A stretch of DNA of 64,000 nt. Source: Dyella_A ginsengisoli. Its GTDB lineage: Bacteria > Pseudomonadota > Gammaproteobacteria > Xanthomonadales > Rhodanobacteraceae. A model generated the notes under the pieces. It was not told the origin of the DNA. It was given only the letters and a program-made list of their open reading frames with translations, and made no database searches. This document shows, piece after piece, positions 44,094 through 53,523 of the stretch. The position numbers and the translations under genes are program-made. The stretch's first letter is position 1. Every line of letters begins with the position of its first letter. The stretch is from assembly GCF_044904665.1 (NCBI RefSeq), contig NZ_JADIKM010000001.1:806001-870000 (forward strand), read 5' to 3'.

Positions 44094-44882
44094 ATGCGCC
44101 TGCTACGCCTGACCTCGCTGCTGATACTTTCGCTCGGCTCGCTCGCCGCCCACGCGGCGATGGTGCACAAGACCGTCACCTGGACGCAGGACGGCACCAC
44201 CTTCCGCAGCGTGCTGGTCTATGACAATGCGGTGTCCACCAAGCGCCCCGGCCTGGTGATGGTGCCGAACTGGTACGGCGTGAACGCAATGGCGGTGAAA
44301 AAGGCCGAGATGATCGCCGGCAAGCAGTACGTGATCCTGGTCACCGACCTGTACGGCGAGGGCGTGCGTCCGGCCGACAACGATCAGGCCCAGGCGGCGA
44401 CCAAGCCGCTCTACGGCAACCGCCCGCTGCTGCGCCAGCGTATGAACACCGCGCTGGCCCAGCTCAAGGCGCAGGCCAAGGATGCGCCGATCGACCTCTC
44501 GCATCTGGCCGCCATCGGCTTCTGCTTCGGCGGCACGGCCGTGCTCGACCTGGCGCGCAGCGGCGCGGATATCGCCGCCGTGGTCTCGTTCCACGGCGGC
44601 CTGGCCACCGACGATCCCGCGCTGGCCAAGCAGATCAAGGCACGCGTGCTGGTGATGAACGGTGCCGACGACAAGGGCACCATGCCCGACGCACCCGCCT
44701 TCATGGACGAGATGCGCGCCAGCCCGGCCGACTGGCAGTTCGTGGTGCTCGGCCACGCCGTGCACTGCTTCACCGAGACCGACCAGCACAGCCCCGGCTG
44801 CATGTACGACGCCCGCGCCGCCGCGCGCAGCTACCGGCTGATGCACGACTGGCTGGATCACGCATTCGCCGGCACCGACTAA
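44094..44882 (+). CDS. Exported dienelactone-hydrolase-family protein
   Basis: This 262-residue alpha/beta hydrolase has a clear Sec signal peptide (LLRLTSLLILSLGSLAAHA, cleavage near residue 22). The nucleophile elbow GFCFGG carries Cys144 in place of Ser, as in dienelactone hydrolases. The Asp (NGADDKGT) and His (LGHAVHCFTE) of the triad follow at the expected distances. Dienelactone hydrolases of aromatic degradation are cytoplasmic, so an exported form probably acts on another ester or thioester in the periplasm. It is 35 bp after the ubi pair. Its function is not known to me. Confidence 0.82.
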   Translation: MRLLRLTSLLILSLGSLAAHAAMVHKTVTWTQDGTTFRSVLVYDNAVSTKRPGLVMVPNWYGVNAMAVKKAEMIAGKQYVILVTDLYGEGVRPADNDQAQAATKPLYGNRPLLRQRMNTALAQLKAQAKDAPIDLSHLAAIGFCFGGTAVLDLARSGADIAAVVSFHGGLATDDPALAKQIKARVLVMNGADDKGTMPDAPAFMDEMRASPADWQFVVLGHAVHCFTETDQHSPGCMYDARAAARSYRLMHDWLDHAFAGTD

Positions 44883-45081
44883 TTCAGGTCGTCGGAAAGC
44901 GTTGCCTCATCTCGCACGCATCCGTTCCGTGTGGGATCGAGATTGTCGAGAGACGGGGGCGACGGCGTGGCCGCCACCTGCCCAGCCTCTATTGCGCTGT
45001 GTGATGCTCCGCTGGTCGCAACTGGTCGGTTGACGTCATGTTTCCTCGATTCCCGGGCATTTGCTTTGCCGCCGCGGCTCA

Positions 45082-46692
45082 ATGCACCATCTGTCGATGA
45101 CAACCGACCCTCTTCATGCGGCGGAGGATCGCCTTCGGCGCCGCGCCCAGCAGTACCTCGAAAGTCACCAACTGGTCGCCGCGCAGACGACGCTCGAGAC
45201 GCTGCTTCAGCGGGTGCCGCTCGATGCGGTCGCACGCATGCAGCTGGCCAGCGTGTTGCTCGAACGCGGCCAGTTGCGTGCATCGACGAGGGAACTGCTG
45301 GCGGTCGTGTCACGGCTTCCCGACGATGCGGCGTTGATCACCCAGCTGGTCCGACGCCTGTACCTGTGCGGCGAAACGGTGGCGGCGCGCCACTGTCTCG
45401 ATCATCCCGCGCTGGCGCGCGATCCTTCAGGCGAGTTGCTGGCCGTGCAGGCCCACCTGCACTGGATGCTCAACGACATTCCGGCCGCCCTTGCCTTGAT
45501 CGAACGAGCGATGGCCGCGGGTGTCGATACCCCGGACGAGCACTATCTGCACGCCATGCTGCTTCAATTCACCGGTCAGATGGAGCGGGCGGGCGCAGTG
45601 CTGGACGCCTGCTTGCACCACTGGCCGACCTTCAGCGGGGCGGCGATGGCGCTGGCCCGCCTGCGCCGGCAGACGGCGGAATCGAACCACCTCGACTTCC
45701 TGCGTACGCAGCTTCGCCGCATCCCGACGAACAGCAAGGTCGCCGAGGACAATCTTGTCCGCGCCGAATTCGAGCACGCCCTCTTCAAAGAGCTGGATGA
45801 CCTTGGGCAGCATGACGAGGCCTGGGCGGCGCTGGAGCGCAGCAACGCGATCATGCACGCGTTCAATCCATACGATGCCGACGGCGAAGCTGCGGTCACG
45901 GATGCGATCATTCGCCAGCCCCTGGCCGGGAATGTCGGCGGCGCCAGGTTGGCGCCGCGATTCGATGGCCCCGTGCCCATTTTCATCGTCGGCATGCCGA
46001 GGTCAGGCTCTACCCTGCTCGATCGCATGCTGTCGAATCACTCGAAAGTGGCCTCCGCGGGCGAGATCAACGATTTGCTGCGCCAGTTGCAGTGGCTCGC
46101 CGATGTGCCCGATGGCGACGCGAGGCATCGCCTGGAGCTCATCCGACGCAGCAGGAATATCGATTTCCACGAACTGGGCGCGCGCTACCTGCGGCAGACG
46201 CAATGGCGCGCACAGGGGCGCGACTACTACATCAACAAGTTGCCGACGAACTTTCCGTTCGTCGACCTCATCCACCGGGCGTTGCCGCATGCGCCGATCC
46301 TGCATACGGTTCGGGAGCCAATGGACGTGTGCTTCTCCAATCTGAAGGCCATGTTCGGCCATACCTCGGCCTACAGCTACGACATCGCTTCGCTCGCGCA
46401 CTATCACGGCCAGTATGTTCGGCTGATGGCGCATTGGCATGCCACGCTTCCCGACGCCCTGCTCGATGTCCCGTATGCCTCGCTGGTGCAACAGCCCGAG
46501 GCGATGATGCGCACCGTGCTGGCGTATTGCGGACTCGAGCTGGAGGAAGATTGCCTGCATCCCGAACGCAATACCGCGCCTGTGGCGACGCCCAGCAGCG
46601 CCCAGGTTCGCGAGGCCATCCACGGCCGTGGGCTCGGCGACTGGCAGCATTACGCGACGCAGCTCGAAGCGCTGCGGTTGGCGCTGGCCTGA
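45082..46692 (+). CDS. TPR-containing sulfotransferase
   Basis: This roughly 536-residue protein has an N-terminal TPR region (about 10-215, YLESHQLVAAQTTLETLLQR and similar helical pairs) and a C-terminal PAPS-dependent sulfotransferase domain. The 5'-phosphosulfate loop is FIVGMPRSGSTLLDRML, starting near residue 300. The 3'-phosphate motif is HTVREPMDVCFSN near residue 405. This TPR-sulfotransferase architecture is common in Xanthomonadales and marine bacteria. Acceptors are largely unknown and may be peptides, glycans or lipids. The start is uncertain: TTG 45061, ATG 45082 and ATG 45097 are all possible, and none has a good ribosome site. It converges on the mannosidase cassette. Confidence 0.88.
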   Translation: MHHLSMTTDPLHAAEDRLRRRAQQYLESHQLVAAQTTLETLLQRVPLDAVARMQLASVLLERGQLRASTRELLAVVSRLPDDAALITQLVRRLYLCGETVAARHCLDHPALARDPSGELLAVQAHLHWMLNDIPAALALIERAMAAGVDTPDEHYLHAMLLQFTGQMERAGAVLDACLHHWPTFSGAAMALARLRRQTAESNHLDFLRTQLRRIPTNSKVAEDNLVRAEFEHALFKELDDLGQHDEAWAALERSNAIMHAFNPYDADGEAAVTDAIIRQPLAGNVGGARLAPRFDGPVPIFIVGMPRSGSTLLDRMLSNHSKVASAGEINDLLRQLQWLADVPDGDARHRLELIRRSRNIDFHELGARYLRQTQWRAQGRDYYINKLPTNFPFVDLIHRALPHAPILHTVREPMDVCFSNLKAMFGHTSAYSYDIASLAHYHGQYVRLMAHWHATLPDALLDVPYASLVQQPEAMMRTVLAYCGLELEEDCLHPERNTAPVATPSSAQVREAIHGRGLGDWQHYATQLEALRLALA

Positions 46693-46830
46693 TCCCTCTG
46701 CCTTCGGCGGACGAAGCGTGACGCAGGGTCCACTGCTTTGGGTTAGCTGATCGAGATGACGCTTACCTGCGTACCGCAGTCGCCGGGCTACGCATCATCG
46801 CCAAGCCATCTGCAGGCGGCCGCCGCCTCA

Positions 46831-49263
46831 TTACACCTGCATCGACGGTGGCCGGTCTGCCGCGTCGCGACCGAACGCGGGGTTCGGTGTGCGTCCCATC
46901 GCGAACGAGAGCGTGCCGCCCTTGGCCAGTTCGGCGTGGCTGATCCAGCTCTTGTGCCACGGCCGACCGTTCCACGTCACCGACTGGATGTACGGTGTGT
47001 CGGCGCTGTTGCCGTGCGTCTCGATCACCAGCGCGCGCCCGCCGCCCAGGGCGAGCTCGGCGCGATCCAGCAGCGGGCTGCCGAACACGTAGTTGGTGCT
47101 GACCGGGTCGACCGCGTACAGCCCCAGCGCGCCGAGCACGTACCAGGCGCTCATCTGGCCGCAGTCCTCGTTGCCGGCCAGGCCGTCCGGCTGGTCGGCG
47201 TACATGGTCTGCAACAGCATGCGCACGCGCGCCTGGGTCTTGTGGTGCGCGCCGGTGTAGGCATAGAGGTAGGCCACGTGGTGGCTGGGCTCGTTGCCGT
47301 GCGCGTACTGGCCGACCAGGCCGGCGACGTCGGGCGGGGTGTCGCCGACCTGGGTGGAGTCGGTGGTGAACAGCGCATCGAGCTTGCGTTCGAAGCCGGC
47401 GTCGCCGCCAAACATGTCGATGTAGTGGTGCAGGTCGTGCTGGTTGAGGAAGGTGGCCTGCCACGCATTGGATTCGGTGAAGTCGCGCCAGCGCGAGCCG
47501 TGGCCCACCGCGCGCGGATCGAACGGCTCCAGCCATTGCCCGTTCTCGCCGCGCGGGCGCACGAAGCCGAGCTTCGCATCGAACACGTGGGCGTAGTTGC
47601 GCGAGCGCTCGCGTAGTGCCTTCGCATCGTCGTGCGCGCCGGCGGCGTCGGCGAGGTGCGCCACCGCCCAGTCGTCGTAGGCGTATTCCAGCGTCTTGCT
47701 GACTGCCTCCCAGTCCTTGTCGCTGGGGATGTAGCCGAGCTTGCGGTAGTACGGCAGGCCGCGGTAGTCGTCGTCCATCGCGCGCTGGCGGAACAGCGGC
47801 CAGGCCTTCGCCACGTCGATGCCCGGGAAGCCCTTGGCGACCGCTTCGGCTACCACCGCGGCGGAGTGGTAGCCGATCATGCAGGCGGTTTCCACGCCCT
47901 GCAGGGGCCACACCGGCGGACCGTCCGGGCTCTCCGCCGCCATGCGGATCAGGCCGTTGACCAGGTCGGGCACGCGCTCGGGCTGGGTCAGGGTGAGCAG
48001 CGGGTGCAGCGCGCGATAGGTGTCCCACAGCGAGTAGGTGCTGTAGTTGTGCTGGCCCGCCGGCAGCGTGTGCACGGCCAGGTCCATGCCGCGGTAGCGG
48101 CCGTCGACATCGCTGAACAGCGTGGGCGCCAGCATGGTGTGGTACAGCGCGGTGTAGAAGGTGCGCCGGGTGGCGTCCGAGCCGGTGTCGATGCGGATGC
48201 GCCCGAGCTCGCGATTCCATTCGGCCAGCGCGGCGTCGCGGGTGGCGTCGAAGTCCCAGCCTGGCGCCTCGGCCTCCAGGTTGCGCAGCGCGCCGTCGAT
48301 GTCCACGCCCGAGAGCCCGACCTTCACCAGCAGCGGTGCACTGGCGATGTCGTCGACGTGCAGCGCCGCCTTCAGGTGGGCGCCGTGCGCCTCGCTGGCA
48401 TCGCCGAGTGCAGCGTCCTCGCGGCACAGCGTGGCGTGCGCGAACGGGCGCGAGAGTTTCATCGCGAAGTGGATCTGGCGGCCGTTGGCCCACTGGTGCA
48501 CGTGGCGGCTGCCGACCAGGGTGTCGTTGCCGACCACCCGCAGCAGCGCGTCGGAGACTTTCGCCGGCGCGTCGCCGTCGTGGAAGCCGTGCGCAAGGTC
48601 GACCAGCAGATGGCCCGCGCCCTCGCCGTGGAAGGTGTAGCGGTGCAGGCCGGTGCGCGCCGTGGCGGTGAGCTCGGCGAGGATGTCGTGGTCGGTGAGG
48701 TGCACCCGGTAGTAGCCCGGTTGCGCCTGCTCGCTGGCGCGGTCGTAGCGTGAGCGATAGCCTGGCCCCGGGGTGATCACCGCGTCGACCGGCGGTTGCT
48801 GCACACCCTTGGGCGGCATGCCGTCGAACTGTGAGCGGTAGTTCACGTCGGGCCGACCGCGCGTGCCGGGGGCGAGCTGCACCGGTCCCTGTGCCGGCAT
48901 CACCAGCACGTCGAGCATGTCGCTGGCGCCGGTGCCGCTGAGGTGGGTGTGCGAAAAGCCCATGATCGAGCCGTCGCCCTGGTGGTAGCCCGAGCAGGCG
49001 TCCCAGCCCTGGTCGTGGGTGTCGGGGCTGAGCTGCACCATGCCGAACGGACGCGTGGCGCCGGGAAAGGTGTGGCCGTGCCCGCCGGTGCCGATGAACA
49101 CGTCCACGTAGCGCGCGAGCCCGCCAGTGGTGAAGCCTGCTGCCGACTCCGGCTGGCGCGCCGCGGACAGCGCGGCGGCGAGCGGCGAGGCCGGTGCCAG
49201 GCGCGTGCCCAGCAGGGTGAGGGCGGTGGCGGAACCTTGCAGGAAGCGGCGGCGGGTCACCAT
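46831..49263 (-). CDS. GH92 alpha-mannosidase, Tat-exported
   Basis: GH92 enzymes are Ca2+-dependent exo-alpha-mannosidases (alpha-1,2, -1,3 or others) that trim N-glycans or mannans. The 810-residue protein starts with a twin-arginine signal (TRRRFLQG followed by a hydrophobic stretch to about residue 32). Family-typical segments are YVDVFIGTGGHGHTFPGATR, FGMVQLSPDT, SHTHLSGTG, the central YSLWDTYRALHPLLTL, and the C-terminal GNEDCGQMSAWYVLGALG. Residues DTY and GNEDCGQMS include the expected acid/base and metal positions. GGAGAAAA lies eight bases before the ATG. It is third in the GH2-GH125-GH92 cassette. Linkage specificity cannot be read from sequence. Confidence 0.94.
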   Translation of the reverse strand: MVTRRRFLQGSATALTLLGTRLAPASPLAAALSAARQPESAAGFTTGGLARYVDVFIGTGGHGHTFPGATRPFGMVQLSPDTHDQGWDACSGYHQGDGSIMGFSHTHLSGTGASDMLDVLVMPAQGPVQLAPGTRGRPDVNYRSQFDGMPPKGVQQPPVDAVITPGPGYRSRYDRASEQAQPGYYRVHLTDHDILAELTATARTGLHRYTFHGEGAGHLLVDLAHGFHDGDAPAKVSDALLRVVGNDTLVGSRHVHQWANGRQIHFAMKLSRPFAHATLCREDAALGDASEAHGAHLKAALHVDDIASAPLLVKVGLSGVDIDGALRNLEAEAPGWDFDATRDAALAEWNRELGRIRIDTGSDATRRTFYTALYHTMLAPTLFSDVDGRYRGMDLAVHTLPAGQHNYSTYSLWDTYRALHPLLTLTQPERVPDLVNGLIRMAAESPDGPPVWPLQGVETACMIGYHSAAVVAEAVAKGFPGIDVAKAWPLFRQRAMDDDYRGLPYYRKLGYIPSDKDWEAVSKTLEYAYDDWAVAHLADAAGAHDDAKALRERSRNYAHVFDAKLGFVRPRGENGQWLEPFDPRAVGHGSRWRDFTESNAWQATFLNQHDLHHYIDMFGGDAGFERKLDALFTTDSTQVGDTPPDVAGLVGQYAHGNEPSHHVAYLYAYTGAHHKTQARVRMLLQTMYADQPDGLAGNEDCGQMSAWYVLGALGLYAVDPVSTNYVFGSPLLDRAELALGGGRALVIETHGNSADTPYIQSVTWNGRPWHKSWISHAELAKGGTLSFAMGRTPNPAFGRDAADRPPSMQV

Positions 49264-49318
49264 GGTGCGTTTTCTCCGTGGAAGCGGCCGCCACGCGACC
49301 GCGGGGACGTGGGATGGA

Positions 49319-50764
49319 TCAGGCGGTCAGCAGGTGCGGCTGTTGCGCGGCGAGGGTGACGATCAGCTCGCCGAACAGGCTGTTGGCCCAGGCGAACCAG
49401 CTGCGGGTGTACTTGGCCGGATCGTCCTGGTCGAAGGCTTCGTGCATGAAGCCGGTGCCGGCGTGGGTGGTCTTGAGCCAGTGCAGGCATTGGGCGATCT
49501 CGGCGTCGCGGTCACTGGTCAGCGCGCGCATGGTGATCGACATCGGCCAGATCATGCGCAGGCCCTGATGCGGCCCGCCGATGCCCTGCGCGGCGCGGCC
49601 ATCGAAGAAGTACGGATTGCGCGCGCTCCACGCCAGCGCGCGGGTGCGCCGGTAGCGCGCGTCGTCGCGTGGGCAGGCGCCCAGATAGGCGAGGCTGGAC
49701 AGACTGGGCGCGTTCGCGTCGTCCATGAACAGCTGGTTGCCGAAGCCATCCACCTCGTAGGCCCACACGTCGCCGCCGGCATCGCCGGCCATCAATGCGT
49801 AGCGATGCAGCGCCTTTTCCACTTCGTCGGCCAGCGCGCGGCAGTCCGCGGCGAAGCTGCGGTCATGATGGATCGCCTCGCTCATCGCCGCCAGCTGGCG
49901 CAGCGACGTGACGGCGAAGAAATTGGACGGCACCGACAGCGGATACAGGCAGGCATCGTCCGAAGGTCGGAACATCGAGTGGATCAGGCCGACCGGCCGC
50001 GCCGGGTTGCCATAGCCGCTCAGCGGCGGATTTTCCGCGGCGTTCTCCGACATGCGCTGGAAACGGTACGGCCCGCGTCCGTCCTTGCGCTGCTGGACGC
50101 GGAAGGTGGCGAGCACGCGGTGCATCGCCGCACGCCAGTCGTCGTCGAACGGTTCGGTGTCGCCGCTGGCCTGCCAGTAGCCGTGGGCGAGGCGGATCGG
50201 CCAGCACAGCGAGTCGATCTCCCATTTGCGCTCGGCCACGCCGGGGCGCATGTCGGTGTCGTCGTGCAACGCCCAGCTCAGTGCGGCGCGGCTGCGCGGA
50301 TCGGGCAGGAAGGCATTGGCGTACGGGTCGATCGCAATGCAGCGCGCCTGGCGATGGATCAGGCCGCGATAGAGCCGCCGCAATGCCTTGTCCTCGCGCG
50401 CCAGCGGCAGGTAGGGCCAGACCTGGGCGGCGGAGTCGCGCAGCCACATCGCATCGATGTCGCCGGTGACGATGAAGGTATCCGGTCGGCCGTCCAGCGT
50501 GTCCAGCTGCACCGTGGTGTCCAGCGTGTTCGGGTAGCAGTTGCCGAACAGCCAGGCCAGTTCCGGATCGCCGATGGTCGCCACGGTCAGCGCCAGCGTC
50601 CGCTCGACCGCGGCGCTGGTGAATAGGCGCTTGCTCGGCGGTGGCCGGCGGCTGGCGAAGCGCGTCACGGGCGGCACCGCGGCGCGTGCGAAGTCGGCAC
50701 CGGAGGCGAAGCCGCCCGCGGCGGCGCCGGCGAGCTTGAGCAGGGCGCGGCGGCTCAGCGTCAT
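49319..50764 (-). CDS. GH125 exo-alpha-1,6-mannosidase, Tat-exported
   Basis: GH125 enzymes are inverting exo-alpha-1,6-mannosidases. The 481-residue product begins MTLSRRALLKLAGAAAGGF, a good Tat signal with a twin-arginine SRRALLK. The (alpha/alpha)6-barrel family is recognised from FGNCYPNTLDTTVQ, the TGDIDAMWLRDSAAQVWPYL block, KWEIDSLCWPIRL, SMFRPSDDACLYP and the C-terminal GTGFMHEAFDQDDPAKYTRSWFAWANSLFGEL. The start overlaps the GH2 stop (ATGA), so the two are translationally coupled. GH92 follows after 55 bp. The frame is open further upstream, but only this start yields a signal. Confidence 0.94.
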   Translation of the reverse strand: MTLSRRALLKLAGAAAGGFASGADFARAAVPPVTRFASRRPPPSKRLFTSAAVERTLALTVATIGDPELAWLFGNCYPNTLDTTVQLDTLDGRPDTFIVTGDIDAMWLRDSAAQVWPYLPLAREDKALRRLYRGLIHRQARCIAIDPYANAFLPDPRSRAALSWALHDDTDMRPGVAERKWEIDSLCWPIRLAHGYWQASGDTEPFDDDWRAAMHRVLATFRVQQRKDGRGPYRFQRMSENAAENPPLSGYGNPARPVGLIHSMFRPSDDACLYPLSVPSNFFAVTSLRQLAAMSEAIHHDRSFAADCRALADEVEKALHRYALMAGDAGGDVWAYEVDGFGNQLFMDDANAPSLSSLAYLGACPRDDARYRRTRALAWSARNPYFFDGRAAQGIGGPHQGLRMIWPMSITMRALTSDRDAEIAQCLHWLKTTHAGTGFMHEAFDQDDPAKYTRSWFAWANSLFGELIVTLAAQQPHLLTA

Positions 50765-53430
50765 GGCGGGGTTCCTGGCGTGGCGGCGACAGCATCGACC
50801 AGCGAGCGAATATGCATCGCGCGACGCAGCGTGTCGATGTCGTCTTGCGAGCGGACCTGGAGCACGGCGTGTTCGCCGGGCAGCAGGTCGATGCCGTTGT
50901 CTGAAAGGGTCGCGTCGCGATCGCCGAAGTCGATCCACACCGCCCGCGCGAATCGGGTAGCGACGAGGTCCAGTGCCAGGCCATTGGCGTTGCGGCGCAG
51001 GGTGGCACGGATGTCCGGCGCCGGCAGCGTGAGCGCCGCGGCGCGGTCGAAGTAGAGCAGGTGGCGCGAGATCGTGCGGCCGTCGGCGATCAGCTCGAAC
51101 ACCGCCAGCGTGCGGTGCGGGTCGGCACCACGCAGCAGCGCGGCATCGGCGAGGTTGTCGACGTGGACGCTGGCCAGCGGCGGCAGCGTCACCGCACGCG
51201 TAGTGTCCGAGACCACCGTGCCGTCCATGCCGATCACCCGCGTCCGCAACTGCGCGGCCAGCGGCGTCGCGCGGTCGGACACGAGGAACACTGAAGTGCG
51301 TCCGTCCCGGCGCAGCGGCACCACGCGCACCGGCGCGTAGAACTGCCGCGCGCGGAACTGCAGCGCCTTCCAGCGGCCGTGCACGTCGATGCTCGACCAC
51401 GAGGCGCCGGGCCACACGTCATTGAGCTGCCAGTACAGCGCGCCCATGCTGCGCGGGCGCGCGCTGCGCAGGTGGTCCACCGCCAGCTCGATGCCGTCGG
51501 CCTGCATCACCTGGCTGAGGTAGGCGAACGCCGCGAAGTCCTTCGGCTCGCCGTAGCCGCGGCGCACGTACAGCAGCAGGCGCTGGTTGCCGTTGCCGTG
51601 GTCGAACTTCTGGTGTGCGCGCATCACCGGCGAATCGATCGCCAGATCCTGCGGCGCGGCGAAACGCCGGATCGTCGCCATCACCGGCAGCGACTGCAGG
51701 CCGAATTCCGACTGGAAGCGCGGCGTGGTCTTCAAGTAATCCTCCACCGGCGCCGAGCCGCCCCACACGTCCCACACGTGGGCGTCGCCGCTGTCCGGGC
51801 TGTTGGCCGGCGCGTCGCCCTCGCTTTCCGGCGACCCCGGCCAGTACGGCACCTCGGGATCGAGCTGCGTGGCGACCTCGCGCAGGGTGTCGTCGAACAG
51901 CGCGTGCATGCCCTGCTCGATGCGCGCGCTCTCGGCCGGTCCGATGCGCTTGCGGAAATCCTGTCGGTCGCCCCAGCTCTCCCAGCTGGTCTGCACCTCG
52001 TTGTTGCCCGACCACAGCACGATCGAGGGATGGTCGCGCAGCCGCGTCACCTGCTCGATCGCCTCCTGCTTCACGTTGGCGCGGAACGCCGCGTCCGGTG
52101 GCGGGATCGCCCCGCCGAACATGAAGTCCTGCCAGATCATCAGGCCGCGCCGGTCGGCTATGGCGTAGAACGCATCGGGCAGGTACGTGCCGCCGCCCCA
52201 CACGCGCAGCATGTTCATGTGCACCGAGCGCGCATCGTCCAGCAGGCGGCGCATGCGTGCGGTCGTGGTGCGCGAGGGGAGCGCGTCGAACGGCACCAGG
52301 TTGGCGCCCTTGGCAAACACCGGCGCGCCGTTCACGACGAAGGCGAAGCTGTGGCCCCAACGGTCGGGCGTGCGCTGCAGTTCGATCGAGCGCAGGCCGA
52401 CCGTGCGTTGTGCCTGCGCGACCACGCGGCCGTCGACCATGACGTCGGCCGACACCCTGTAGAGGTTCGGTGCGCCGTAGCCGGCCGGCCACCAGCGCTG
52501 CGGACGGGCGATCGCCACGGGCACGTCGAACTGCTGCGCGCCGGCCACGAGCCGCACGTCGCGCGCGGTCGTGCCTTCGCGGCCGTCGGGCGCGCGCCAG
52601 TGCACGACGAGGCGGGCCGGCCCGGCCGTGTCGGACTGGATCGCGAAGCCGGCGCGCAGTTGCGCGCGGTCCGCGTCGACGTGCGTCTGCGCCACGTGGA
52701 AATCGTCCAGCCGCCAGCCGCTCCAGGCCTCCAGCCGCACGTCCTGCCAGATGCCCTGGGTCACCAGTCGCGGACCCCAGTCCCAGCCGAACTGGTAGGC
52801 CGCCTTGCGCACGTAGTTGGTCACCTGGCGGCCGGGCGGCTCGTCGCCGAAGGCCGAGTCGAACTCACCGGGCAGGGCGTAGGGCTGCTGCGCCAGCCAC
52901 GGCTGCCACTGCGCGATCGGCGAGTGGAAGGTGACCGTCAGCGTGTGCTCGTCGGCACCGGCCAACCCGTCGAGCGGTACGCGCCAGCGGCGGAACATGT
53001 TGTCGGCGTGCAGCACGGGCCGGCCGTCGAGCGTGACGTCGGCCAGCGTGTCCAGCCCGTCGAACACCAGTGCGAGGTGGCGCTCACGGCGCAGCGCGGG
53101 ATCGACCGCGAAGCGCAACCGGTACTGCCAGTCGGCCAGCCCGACCCACTGCAGCTTCGCCTCGTTGTCGCGCCAGTCCGGGTCGGGCAACTGGCCGTGC
53201 GCCACGAGGTCGGCCTGCACGCTGCCCGGGACCGTCGCGGCTTGCCACCGCTCGAACGGGGGATGATCGCGTGCCGCGCGGCTGCCGGGCAGCATCCGCA
53301 GCTGCCAGCCCCGCTCCAGCGGCTGGCTCTGCGATGCGGAAGCATTCGCCGCGACGAAGCCGGCCAGCAGGCCGGCGAGCAGCCAGCCGGGTCGGTGCAA
53401 CGGGCGGTAGCGCGGGATGAGGGATGACAT
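50761..53430 (-). CDS. GH2 beta-mannosidase, exported
   Basis: This 889-residue GH2 enzyme is of the beta-mannosidase subgroup, which removes beta-linked mannose such as the core mannose of N-glycans or beta-mannan ends. The start at 53430 gives a Sec signal peptide (LLAGLLAGFVAANASA, cleavage near residue 33). The five-domain layout is visible: a jelly-roll sugar-binding domain (WQYRLRFAVDP... to about 220), Ig-like domains, and a TIM barrel carrying acid/base Glu478 in SGNNEVQTSW and nucleophile Glu575 in RFQSEFGLQ. Both catalytic Glu residues are present. It is the first gene of the mannosidase cassette, 93 bp after ispB on the same strand. Confidence 0.92.
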   Translation of the reverse strand: MSSLIPRYRPLHRPGWLLAGLLAGFVAANASASQSQPLERGWQLRMLPGSRAARDHPPFERWQAATVPGSVQADLVAHGQLPDPDWRDNEAKLQWVGLADWQYRLRFAVDPALRRERHLALVFDGLDTLADVTLDGRPVLHADNMFRRWRVPLDGLAGADEHTLTVTFHSPIAQWQPWLAQQPYALPGEFDSAFGDEPPGRQVTNYVRKAAYQFGWDWGPRLVTQGIWQDVRLEAWSGWRLDDFHVAQTHVDADRAQLRAGFAIQSDTAGPARLVVHWRAPDGREGTTARDVRLVAGAQQFDVPVAIARPQRWWPAGYGAPNLYRVSADVMVDGRVVAQAQRTVGLRSIELQRTPDRWGHSFAFVVNGAPVFAKGANLVPFDALPSRTTTARMRRLLDDARSVHMNMLRVWGGGTYLPDAFYAIADRRGLMIWQDFMFGGAIPPPDAAFRANVKQEAIEQVTRLRDHPSIVLWSGNNEVQTSWESWGDRQDFRKRIGPAESARIEQGMHALFDDTLREVATQLDPEVPYWPGSPESEGDAPANSPDSGDAHVWDVWGGSAPVEDYLKTTPRFQSEFGLQSLPVMATIRRFAAPQDLAIDSPVMRAHQKFDHGNGNQRLLLYVRRGYGEPKDFAAFAYLSQVMQADGIELAVDHLRSARPRSMGALYWQLNDVWPGASWSSIDVHGRWKALQFRARQFYAPVRVVPLRRDGRTSVFLVSDRATPLAAQLRTRVIGMDGTVVSDTTRAVTLPPLASVHVDNLADAALLRGADPHRTLAVFELIADGRTISRHLLYFDRAAALTLPAPDIRATLRRNANGLALDLVATRFARAVWIDFGDRDATLSDNGIDLLPGEHAVLQVRSQDDIDTLRRAMHIRSLVDAVAATPGTPP

Positions 53431-53523
53431 CGCCCGCCACCGTGCCACAGATCGGCCGGTGGACGGCATGGGGCATCGGTCATGCCCCGGCTGCTGCGGG
53501 CGCGGACTGGCCGCTCGCCCGGC

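Noticed and set aside
51379..53427. Open frame of about 680 codons antisense to the GH2 gene
   Set aside because: No motif and biased composition. The catalytic residues of GH2 are on the other strand.
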